Shown one piece after another: positions 16,958 through 24,466 of a stretch of DNA of 64,000 nucleotides (position 1 is its first letter; each line of letters starts with the position of its first letter). Source of the DNA: JANNUT01 sp046331425 (GTDB lineage Bacteria; Acidobacteriota; Polarisedimenticolia; J045). The translations under genes were made by a program, and so were the position numbers. Under the pieces are notes generated by a model, which saw only the letters and a list, made by a program, of their open reading frames with translations, was not told where the DNA came from and made no database searches. The stretch is from the NCBI GenBank assembly GCA_046331425.1, contig JAXLQU010000005.1:1-64000 (forward strand), written 5' to 3'.

Positions 16958-18271
16958 ATGAGAGCTGATCGGCGACAGTTTCTAGGCGCCCTCACACTGC
17001 CGGTGCTCGATGGCCTGATGCCTGGATCGTGGGCCGCGACATTGACTTCCCATGCACCCGCGGTGTTGGCGGAGTTGGCGCGCACCCCCGGAAGCGCTGA
17101 GGCTCTCGCGGGCGATGAGACGTTCTGGTTTCAGGTGCAACAAGCGTTCGCCGTCGACCGATCGCTGATCAATCTCAACAACGGCGGGGTCAGTCCGTCG
17201 CCGGCGCCCGTCATGGAGGCACTGAAGCGTCAACTCGATCTGACCAACCAAGCACCCGCCTACACATTGTGGACGTTACAAGAACCGCAGCGCGAGACGG
17301 TGCGCACGGGGTTGGCGGCACTGTTCGGTGCGGATCGCGAAGAAGTCGCGGTGACGCGCAATGCTTCCGAGTCGCTGCAGATCCTGCAGTTCGGCCACGA
17401 TCTCCAGCGCGGAGATGAGGTCGTGACGACGACGCAGGACTATCCGCGCATGATCGCGACCTTCCAGCAGCGCGAGCGGCGCGAAGGGATCGTGCTCAAG
17501 CAGATCGAGATACCGGTACCGTGTGAAGACCCGAGCGAAATCGTTCGGCGGTTCGAGGCGGCGCTCACATCGCGCACCAAGCTGATGTTGATGTGTCACA
17601 CCATCAATTTGACCGGCCAGATCCTCCCCGTTCGGGAGGTCGTGGCCATGGGCCGAAAACACGGGGTGCCGGTGCTGGTAGATGGGGCGCACTCCTTCGC
17701 GCAGTTCCCGTTCCGGCAGGCCGACCTGGACTGCGACTACTACGCCGCGAGCCTCCACAAATGGCTTTTCGCGCCGATCGGAACCGGCCTTCTGTACGTA
17801 AGACGAGACAAGATCCCATCGATCTGGCCGCTGATGGCGGCACCACCGACCCTGGACAAAGACATACGCAAGTTCGAGGAGATCGGCACACATCCGGCTG
17901 CCAACACGCTCGCGATCTCCGAGGCCTTGACCTTCCACCAGGGCCTGGGTGGTGCGCGCAAGGCAGCGCGCCTTCGATGGTTGCGTGATCGCTGGGCGCG
18001 ACGCGTGTCTGCGCTCGACAAGGTGCGACTGCACACGAGCCTCGATCCCCGCTATTCGTGCGCGATCGGCTGCGTGCAGATCGATGGCGTGGATACCACA
18101 GCCCTGCAACAGCATCTGTGGAACAAGCACCGGATCTTCACGGTTGCGATCAAGCATCCCCAATTCGAGGGGCTGAGGGTCACCGCGAGCGTCTACACTA
18201 CGAGCGACGAGGTCGATCGATTTTCGGACGTGATGGAAAGCGTGGCTCAGCGTGGCCTGCCGGTCGCCTGA
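16958..18271 (+). CDS. Tat-exported class V aminotransferase (isopenicillin-N epimerase/cysteine-desulfurase-like fold)
   Basis: A 437-residue PLP enzyme. The ATG at 16958 has GGAG seven bases upstream and starts a twin-arginine signal, RRQFLGALTLPVLDG. The class V fold follows: NLNNGGVSPSP near the N-terminus, NASESLQ, DGAHSFAQ with the PLP-contacting Asp and His, and the Schiff-base lysine in SLHKWLFAPIGTG. Members catalyse epimerisation, desulfuration or transamination on amino-acid substrates; the reaction here is not determined. Tat export means the enzyme is folded with its cofactor before leaving the cytoplasm. It follows the amidohydrolase pair by 44 bp and may act on the same periplasmic substrate. 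Confidence 0.87.
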   Translation: MRADRRQFLGALTLPVLDGLMPGSWAATLTSHAPAVLAELARTPGSAEALAGDETFWFQVQQAFAVDRSLINLNNGGVSPSPAPVMEALKRQLDLTNQAPAYTLWTLQEPQRETVRTGLAALFGADREEVAVTRNASESLQILQFGHDLQRGDEVVTTTQDYPRMIATFQQRERREGIVLKQIEIPVPCEDPSEIVRRFEAALTSRTKLMLMCHTINLTGQILPVREVVAMGRKHGVPVLVDGAHSFAQFPFRQADLDCDYYAASLHKWLFAPIGTGLLYVRRDKIPSIWPLMAAPPTLDKDIRKFEEIGTHPAANTLAISEALTFHQGLGGARKAARLRWLRDRWARRVSALDKVRLHTSLDPRYSCAIGCVQIDGVDTTALQQHLWNKHRIFTVAIKHPQFEGLRVTASVYTTSDEVDRFSDVMESVAQRGLPVA

Positions 18272-18293
18272 GCCGTTTGGGGAGAGTGGCAAA

Positions 18294-18875
18294 ATGCGTC
18301 GTACATCGATGTCTTTTCTAGTGTTTGGCCTGGCACTCGCCACCGCTTGTGGCGGTATCTCGAACAGCGTCCCGACTGCCGCCGAATTCCCCGAGTTCGG
18401 TTTCAAGCTCATGATGCCCCCCGACTGGATGAACATTGCCGATGACATACAAAACCGGTATGCAACACAACTGACGTTCAAACTGGAAAATCTGGTGGGC
18501 GCCGAGCACAACTTCCTTGCTGGATTGCCTGTGTCGATCGAGCCCCAACTCAACAACTGGACCAAATTCCATTTCACCGAGGTGGTCGAGAAGTCACGCG
18601 GCGATGCAACCGTCGGAGGACTCCCGGCCTGGACCATCACTTACGAGTCGAAGGTGAAGGAGGGAGCGGACCTCACGATCGTGAGGTATTGGGTGCTGAA
18701 GAAGGGCGACCTGCTGTATCTGTTCCGCGTGGTCTTTCCGCCGGGGCGTGAACCGGAAGACGGCCCTCTCGCAGCGCACATGATCGAGGCGCTCGAGTTC
18801 ATCGAGTACCCCAAAGCGGATGCGGTGCCGGTATTCCCCAAAGTCCCAATTCAGAAACCGATGCGGCCGAACTAG
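18294..18875 (+). CDS. Probable lipoprotein of unknown function
   Basis: A 193-residue protein. The ATG at 18294 has GGGGAGAG upstream; a longer reading was discarded. The N-terminus (FLVFGLALATACGG) resembles a lipoprotein signal with a slightly atypical lipobox, ATAC. The mature domain contains FPEFGFKLMMPPDWMNI and WTITYESKVKEGADLTIVRYWVLKKGDLLYLF, a pattern seen in small PsbP/DcrB-like lipoproteins; that is only a resemblance. It lies 23 bp after the Tat aminotransferase gene and converges on osmC with a single base between stop codons. Confidence 0.65.
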   Translation: MRRTSMSFLVFGLALATACGGISNSVPTAAEFPEFGFKLMMPPDWMNIADDIQNRYATQLTFKLENLVGAEHNFLAGLPVSIEPQLNNWTKFHFTEVVEKSRGDATVGGLPAWTITYESKVKEGADLTIVRYWVLKKGDLLYLFRVVFPPGREPEDGPLAAHMIEALEFIEYPKADAVPVFPKVPIQKPMRPN

Positions 18876-18876
18876 G

Positions 18877-19296
18877 TCACGGCTCGGTCGGGTACCGGAA
18901 TGTCACCGCCTTGTCGATACGAGGATCGAGGCTGTTGAAGACCGGGCAGGTCAAGGCGGCGCGTTCCAGCCGTTGGCGATCCTCGGCAGCCAGCGCGTTC
19001 GGCATGGTGATCACCACTGGAAGCCGGTCGATCCGGCGGACCGGATCCGCGATCATGTGCTTCTCGACGTGCGCCGTCGCCCCATTCATGTCGATTCCGT
19101 GCCGCGTGGCGGCCATCCCCATCAGCGTCAGCATGCATGTGCCGATCGCCGTCGCCACCAGGTCGGTGGGAGAGAACGACTCCCCCTTCCCTTGGTTATC
19201 GACAGGGGCGTCGGTATGCAGCGTGGTCCTGGATGGGCCATGCATCGCCTCGCATCGCAACGCTCCTTGATAAACGACATCGATTTGGACAGCCAT
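18877..19296 (-). CDS. OsmC-family peroxiredoxin/hydroperoxide reductase
   Basis: A 139-residue OsmC/Ohr-family protein of normal length. The two redox cysteines are present: one in ATAIGTCMLTLMG on the central helix (~54) and one in ALTCPVFNSL (~115). These enzymes reduce organic hydroperoxides with thiol partners in the cytoplasm. The sequence SFSPTDLVATAIGTC is the family signature for the first site. OsmC and Ohr subgroups cannot be separated with certainty here; the spacing fits the OsmC/YhfA type. No operon partner is evident. Confidence 0.88.
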   Translation of the reverse strand: MAVQIDVVYQGALRCEAMHGPSRTTLHTDAPVDNQGKGESFSPTDLVATAIGTCMLTLMGMAATRHGIDMNGATAHVEKHMIADPVRRIDRLPVVITMPNALAAEDRQRLERAALTCPVFNSLDPRIDKAVTFRYPTEP

Positions 19297-19337
19297 CGCT
19301 GTTTCCTCCGCGCTGTGATTCTAGACTGGTCGTCGTG

Positions 19338-21152
19338 ATGGAGCTGCCCACAAGGTACAAACTCAGCGCGCTGCTCTCGCTCGCGCTGCTCGCTGCGATG
19401 GTGGCAGCCGGGCTGACCCTTGGCACTTGGTCGTGGCCTGGATTCGCCACGCTCGTCGACCCTCGAGCCTGGCTCAGAGCGCTCTTTGTGGTCGCAATCT
19501 TGGCGGTCACCCTGCCGCTACTGGCGCGCCCCCAGATACCGGCTTGGCAGTCACCAACACTGATCGCTGTCTTGACGCTGTTTTTTTTCTTCGTGCGTTT
19601 CGATGCGCCGATCGGCGATTGGCAAGTAATTGCGTGGAGCGCCGAAGTGTGGCAACCGCCCGGCAAGTGGTATGGCGCGGCTCTCTTCTATGGACTGTTT
19701 CATCAATTGCTCGGTTCGCCGAATGACTGGAGCGCGGCAACGTCGGTCGCGCTCTGCTCCTCGCTGCTCGGCGCGCTGCAGACTTGGATCGCAGCGCGGA
19801 TGGCGATGCATCTGGATCTCGCGCGGAGATTTCCGGCGTGGCGCTGGCTCTACATCGGAGCCTTCGGTCTGGTCGCGATGGGGCTTGGCCATCGGGAGAT
19901 CTATCCGCTCGTCTCGCTACTCACCGCTTGGGTTGCGTATCGCGTGGTGTTGCTCGGTCAAGGGCCCGAGTGGACGCGCGCCGCGCACCTCGGACTGGCA
20001 CTGGCGGCAGGAGTCTCGGCCTACGTCGGCGGGTTGCTCCTGATCCCCGCTTGGTCGATCGCACTCGGCTGGTGGATCTGGCGCGGGCACGCTGGACTCG
20101 CGCAGCGGCGCGGTGCGCTTTGGCTCGCTGGCCTCCCGATCGTCATCCCCGCCCTCCTCATGGCGCTCGGACCCACGGCTCAAAACAGTGCGATGGCGCC
20201 GACTTGGGCTTCACAAGTGGGTGGCGGCGGTGCGATGAATGACAAAGCCTTCCCCCCCTTTCTACCGCCTGATGTGCACTGGGATTGGTTTACCAATTTC
20301 ATCGCACCGAAGTATTGGTTTTCTGCCTGGCATCTGCGCGATCTGTTCGGTGTCGTCACAACCTCTCAGTCCTTGGTTCTGGTGTTCGTTGCACTCGCGC
20401 TGATTCCAGCGTGGCGGTGTGCTCGACGCGAGCACCGCATCCGATTGATATTGATCAGCGCGCTCGCGCTTCCACAACTCGGTTACGCCGCACTGGTCGT
20501 CCCAGGCATTCCGTATCCCTGGGACTGGGACCTGCCGGCTCATGCTTTGGGGGCGCTGACGTGGATGGCGATGGCCTGTTGCGCCGCGCTCTTGGGCTCG
20601 GAAGCCACGCAAGCGACGCGACGCAGCCCGTGGCCCGCGCTCGCAGCCATCGCAACCTGCCTGCTCGGCGCGGCGCTGCTGCGTTCGACTTGTATCCCAC
20701 CTGCGACGTTCGGCGCGAGCAACGGATCGCTGAGCCTGGCGGTCGGCCCGACCTCCCTTGTTGGTACCGAGCGTCAGTTCGTGTGGCTGTGGTTGCGCAA
20801 TGACAGCACGCGCGAAATCACGCTGAGTGGTGCCGAATATTCGGTCGCGCTCGTGGGCGAGAGGAACACCCAACATGTCCGAAGCCGGCTGGATCGCCAC
20901 ACGCTGATTGGCAGTCGACGATTGCGCCCGGGTGAGCAGTCGCCTCTTACCAGTTTCTATTGGGACCCGGGCCGCTTCGAGGCGGTCGAGTTGCGCGAAG
21001 ATCCCCAAGGATCTCGCTGGAAGCCGATCGACGTTTCGCAACTCACCGGACGATACAAGGCTCGGTGGTTGCTCTCGATCCCGCAGCCATCGACCGACAC
21101 CTCGATACAACTGTCCTCCGCGGCGATCGACTGGATACCACCTGGCCAGTGA
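19338..21152 (+). CDS. Polytopic membrane protein with C-terminal extracytoplasmic domain, unknown function
   Basis: A 604-residue integral membrane protein starting at ATG 19338 (GTG at 19335 possible). About ten to twelve hydrophobic segments cover residues ~10-455. The loop with GHREIYPLVSLLTAW and the large loop with APKYWFSAWHLRDLFGV recall GT-C membrane glycosyltransferases, but I see no firm DxD-like catalytic motif. The last ~150 residues are a beta-rich extracytoplasmic domain (SLSLAVGPTSLVGTERQFVWLW...). The gene is followed after 16 bp by a GT2 glycosyltransferase, so a role in envelope polysaccharide or glycolipid assembly is reasonable but inferred. Confidence 0.6.
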   Translation: MELPTRYKLSALLSLALLAAMVAAGLTLGTWSWPGFATLVDPRAWLRALFVVAILAVTLPLLARPQIPAWQSPTLIAVLTLFFFFVRFDAPIGDWQVIAWSAEVWQPPGKWYGAALFYGLFHQLLGSPNDWSAATSVALCSSLLGALQTWIAARMAMHLDLARRFPAWRWLYIGAFGLVAMGLGHREIYPLVSLLTAWVAYRVVLLGQGPEWTRAAHLGLALAAGVSAYVGGLLLIPAWSIALGWWIWRGHAGLAQRRGALWLAGLPIVIPALLMALGPTAQNSAMAPTWASQVGGGGAMNDKAFPPFLPPDVHWDWFTNFIAPKYWFSAWHLRDLFGVVTTSQSLVLVFVALALIPAWRCARREHRIRLILISALALPQLGYAALVVPGIPYPWDWDLPAHALGALTWMAMACCAALLGSEATQATRRSPWPALAAIATCLLGAALLRSTCIPPATFGASNGSLSLAVGPTSLVGTERQFVWLWLRNDSTREITLSGAEYSVALVGERNTQHVRSRLDRHTLIGSRRLRPGEQSPLTSFYWDPGRFEAVELREDPQGSRWKPIDVSQLTGRYKARWLLSIPQPSTDTSIQLSSAAIDWIPPGQ

Positions 21153-21168
21153 TAGAGTCCCCCACGCG

Positions 21169-22209
21169 ATGCGAACCCACCGCCAGGAACAGCCTGCGCT
21201 CGGCGCCAGCGACAACCCTCAGCCTGTCGCCTCCGTCATCGTCCCGGCCCGCAACGCCGCGTCCACGATTTCCAAGACGCTTCGTGGACTCCGCGGACTA
21301 CCGGATGGATGGGAACTGATCGTGGTGGACGATCATTCCGAGGACGACACGGTGGCGCTCGCGCGGGCACACGGTGCACGCGTCATCGTTTCACACGGCC
21401 AACGCAGCGATTCTTGTGCACGTAACGCGGGGGCCCGTGTGGCGCGTGGCAACTGGCTGGTATTTCTGGATGCCGATGTCGAGGTGAGCGCCAACGTCCT
21501 GGTCGACGCCTTGCAGCGGGCACAGGAAAGTGGAGCGGCTGCAACTTTCGGGGTGTACGACTGCGGCTCGCATCTGCCGGGGATCGTGGAGCGCTACAAG
21601 AATTTCTGGATTCGTCACACGACGCTCTCGGCACCTCGTCCGCTCCAATGGCTGAACACGTCGATAGCGTTCGTTCGGTATGAGGCGTGGGATGCCGTCG
21701 GCGGGTTCGAGGAGAAATTCCATGCGCGTCGCGGTGGCGGAGATTTGGACTTCGGTCGCCGGCTCCATGAGCGGGTTGGACCGGTGGTGTTGGACGCTCT
21801 CACCGAGGTGACGCATCACAAACGCTTCACGCTGCGCACGCTGCTCGATAACGACTTCCGTCGCTCACGCGGCTGGATGCGGCTGGCATTGCACACGCGG
21901 GGCGTGGGAGGCATCGTCACGCAACCGCGCCAGGCCAACGTCGGACGACGTTTCAGTTGGGGGGCGCTCGCGACGGCCGGCGGTACCGTGGCTGCAGCGG
22001 GCACGATCGCCTTTGATGTCCTCTGGCCTGTCGCCGCGGTCGGATTGGCGGCGGCACCCCTGATGAATGCCGACTTCTTGTGGGCGGCGGCGCGGTCTCA
22101 CGTCAGCGGATGGCCAATGTTCATTCCGCTTCTATGGCTCGATGGACTCGCCTGCTGCGCGGGACTCGGCGTCGAAGCGGGCGCTCAGTTGTTGCATCGC
22201 GATCATTGA
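21169..22209 (+). CDS. Family 2 glycosyltransferase with C-terminal membrane segments
   Basis: A 346-residue GT-A fold enzyme. N-terminal strand and loop VIVPARNAASTISKTLRGL bind the nucleotide sugar; VVDDHSEDDT and the DxD motif in FLDADVEVS follow; acceptor-side GFEEKFHARRGGGDLDFGRRL is typical GT2. Two or three hydrophobic segments near the C-terminus (~260-340) anchor it to the inner membrane. The sugar and acceptor are unknown. It starts at ATG 21169, 16 bp after the membrane protein gene, and probably works with it. Its 3' end nearly meets the convergent arginase gene. Confidence 0.85.
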   Translation: MRTHRQEQPALGASDNPQPVASVIVPARNAASTISKTLRGLRGLPDGWELIVVDDHSEDDTVALARAHGARVIVSHGQRSDSCARNAGARVARGNWLVFLDADVEVSANVLVDALQRAQESGAAATFGVYDCGSHLPGIVERYKNFWIRHTTLSAPRPLQWLNTSIAFVRYEAWDAVGGFEEKFHARRGGGDLDFGRRLHERVGPVVLDALTEVTHHKRFTLRTLLDNDFRRSRGWMRLALHTRGVGGIVTQPRQANVGRRFSWGALATAGGTVAAAGTIAFDVLWPVAAVGLAAAPLMNADFLWAAARSHVSGWPMFIPLLWLDGLACCAGLGVEAGAQLLHRDH

Positions 22210-22221
22210 CGACCCGCTGGA

Positions 22222-23112
22222 TCAGAGGATCGACTTACCAAGTAGCGACGCCAACAGCTCGACCGCTGCCTCGGCGGTCTCGTTGCGATGGTCCAAGATC
22301 GGATTGATCTCGACGATGTCTACCGATCCGACGATCCCACGATCGGCCAGGATCTCCATCAACGCGTGCGCTTCCCGATACGTCAGTCCGCCCGGGACCG
22401 GTGTGCCGACACCTGGCGCTTCCGATGGATCGAGGCTGTCCATGTCCAGGCTCACATGCAATCGAGTGCAGTTGCGCAGTCGCTCCAGAGCTTCGCGCGA
22501 TACGGCGGCGATCCCCCGTTCATCGATATCGCGCATCGTGAAGACGGCCGCGCCGGACTCACGCAGCAGCAACCGCTCGGCAACGTCCAGATCACGAATC
22601 CCGATCAAGACCACGTTCTGCGGCGCGATCTTGGGGCCGGGTCGCCCCAGGTTTACCAACTCCGGCGTACCGAAGCCGCACAGCGCGGCAAGCGGCATAC
22701 CGTGGATGTTGCCGGTGGGCGAGGTCTCGGCGGTATTGAAATCTCCGTGAGCATCGATCCAGACCAGGCCGACGGCTCCTTCGCTGGTCACGCCACCGAC
22801 GGTGCCGATCGAGATCGAGTGGTCTCCGCCGAGAAACACCGGCAGGCATCCCTCCGCGAGCGCCTGCCTGCCGAGGTCGTAGACCTTCTGACAGGCATCC
22901 AGGATCGCCGGGAGAAAGTACTCTCCCCCTTCGCCAGCAAACGACTCGCGCACCGGCACGGACAGGTTGCCATGATCTTCCACAGCGTATCCAAGCGAGC
23001 GGAGGCGGGAGGCGACGTGGGCATAGCGCACCGCACCGGGGCCCAGATCGACACCTCGCTGCGATTGCCCGAGGTCCATGGGGACACCAATGATCCGAAC
23101 CGGTTTTTGCAT
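22222..23112 (-). CDS. rocF: Arginase (ureohydrolase family)
   Basis: A 296-residue ureohydrolase starting at ATG 23112; an upstream extension of 44 residues lacks family similarity. Manganese ligands are clear: H98 in GGDHS, then D120, H122 and D124 in DAHGDFN, and the aspartates in SLDMDSLDPSEAPG. The MDLGQSQRGVDLGPGAVR N-terminus is arginase-like rather than agmatinase-like. The enzyme splits arginine into ornithine and urea. No urease or ornithine genes are beside it, but a degenerate cyanophycinase-like gene diverges from it 54 bp away, a notable pairing since cyanophycin breakdown yields arginine. Confidence 0.9.
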   Translation of the reverse strand: MQKPVRIIGVPMDLGQSQRGVDLGPGAVRYAHVASRLRSLGYAVEDHGNLSVPVRESFAGEGGEYFLPAILDACQKVYDLGRQALAEGCLPVFLGGDHSISIGTVGGVTSEGAVGLVWIDAHGDFNTAETSPTGNIHGMPLAALCGFGTPELVNLGRPGPKIAPQNVVLIGIRDLDVAERLLLRESGAAVFTMRDIDERGIAAVSREALERLRNCTRLHVSLDMDSLDPSEAPGVGTPVPGGLTYREAHALMEILADRGIVGSVDIVEINPILDHRNETAEAAVELLASLLGKSIL

Positions 23113-23166
23113 AGGTCGGTAGATTAGCAGCGACTCAGGTTCGGAACAGGCGGGTCGGAGGTTCGA

Positions 23167-24354
23167 ATGGCGGTCGTGGTACGCGGAATCAGGCTCGCGA
23201 GGTTTGGCAGCGCGGTCGCGGTGGCACTTGTCTCGAGCGTTCACATCACTCTTGCCGGTGCCGTGATTGCGCTGACCAGCCCCTTCGGTTCGACCGCAGA
23301 TCCGATGATCGATCGCGTTCTGCGCGAACGGTTGTTGTCCCGGCCGCTATGCGTCGTGGCAATCGCCGGCGATCCGTCGACAGAGTCGATACGCCTTCTG
23401 CTCGACCGTTTCCAACGGCGAGCGGGACGAGAAGCGATCACCGTTTTCGACAGCAACGGTGTCGATGCGCGATCGTCGGAGCTTCCCGAGACCGTCGCAG
23501 CGCTGGCCCGCTGCGGCGGCGTGATCATCGCGGGAAGCGATCCCTCACGTTTGATCCAGACGCTTCGCCCAGGAGGCCGCGATAGTGGACTGCTGCGAGG
23601 AGTTCGAGCGTTGCTCGGCGCGGGGGGAGTCGTCGTGGGGCTCGATGTGATGGCCACCTCGCTGGGCGATGCCAGGATCGTCAGCGGTTCTAGCCGCGAC
23701 GCGATGCGCTACGGCGTCGTCGACCGACCGGATCAACAGGGACTGGTGCTCGAGAACGGTCTCGGGCTCGCCCCCCACCTCCTGTTCGACATCGGTTGCT
23801 CGTCGCGCGGTTACGTTGGTCGCTCGATGGTGGCACTGGCCGAACAGAGAGAACTCCAGTTCGGCATCGGCATGGACGAGAGTTCAGCGGTTGTACTCGT
23901 GAACGACGTTTGGGAAATCCTGGGCGATGCACCGCTGCTGATCCTTGATACGTCCCACGCTGGTCACTGGAACGATGGCACAGGAATACGTAGCGGCGAG
24001 TTGTGGCTGTTGACCGCGGGAGATCGATTCGAGAAGGCGACCAACACCGCCCGCGCGGCGATGGCCAAACTTCCGCTCGGCCCAACTCGACGGCGTCCTC
24101 GAATTCCGGAGGATCCTTGGGCGCCCACCGCGTTCCTGCACCTGTTGGCCGGGACCGCTTCACTCGGGGAAGCGCAGCTCAAGATCCCCACACCTGGGCG
24201 GATGCTCGCGCTTCGTGTGACGACCGCAACCAGCGTCGCCGGATTGCGGGGTCGAGACGCGGCCGGTCTTCGCCGCGGCTTCTTCGCCGGCCCGATCGCC
24301 TGGGATCTGGTCGAGCTGTCGTTACCGAGCGAAACAAGTCCGGACGAGAGATGA
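23167..24354 (+). CDS. Cyanophycinase-like (S51 family) exported protein lacking the catalytic serine motif
   Basis: A 395-residue protein with a hydrophobic N-terminus (signal peptide or anchor, ~8-30). The C-terminal half of the S51 fold is recognisable: SSRGYVGRSMVALAEQRELQFGIGMDES matches the cyanophycinase RGRxGRL...GIGIDE signature. The nucleophile elbow, normally GTSAGA, reads GLDVMATSLG (~162-171), and the GGNQ loop reads AGSDPSR. The Ser nucleophile therefore seems to be missing. I infer a non-catalytic S51 paralogue, possibly binding peptides, rather than a working cyanophycinase. It diverges from the arginase gene. Confidence 0.6.
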   Translation: MAVVVRGIRLARFGSAVAVALVSSVHITLAGAVIALTSPFGSTADPMIDRVLRERLLSRPLCVVAIAGDPSTESIRLLLDRFQRRAGREAITVFDSNGVDARSSELPETVAALARCGGVIIAGSDPSRLIQTLRPGGRDSGLLRGVRALLGAGGVVVGLDVMATSLGDARIVSGSSRDAMRYGVVDRPDQQGLVLENGLGLAPHLLFDIGCSSRGYVGRSMVALAEQRELQFGIGMDESSAVVLVNDVWEILGDAPLLILDTSHAGHWNDGTGIRSGELWLLTAGDRFEKATNTARAAMAKLPLGPTRRRPRIPEDPWAPTAFLHLLAGTASLGEAQLKIPTPGRMLALRVTTATSVAGLRGRDAAGLRRGFFAGPIAWDLVELSLPSETSPDER

Positions 24355-24395
24355 ACGAGTTGATCGTTCAGTGTTGTTTGTCACTGACTGTTTCC

Positions 24396-24423
24396 TTGAC
24401 CTGAGCCCCGACCCGCGTATTAA
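24396..24423 (+). promoter_or_regulatory. Sigma70-like promoter for the PQQ-dehydrogenase-like gene
   Basis: TTGACC (24396-24401) is followed by a 16-base spacer and TATTAA (24418-24423). It lies 43 bases upstream of the GTG start at 24467, in the 112-bp gap after the S51-like gene, so the downstream gene is probably its own transcription unit. Confidence 0.5.
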
Positions 24424-24466
24424 TTCCCCGGGCTCTGGAGACCGGGGGGCTTGCTCAGGAGGTAGT

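Noticed and set aside
17276..18640. Long reverse-strand frame (454 codons) opposite the class V aminotransferase
   Set aside because: It spans two real genes on the other strand and lacks any recognisable fold.
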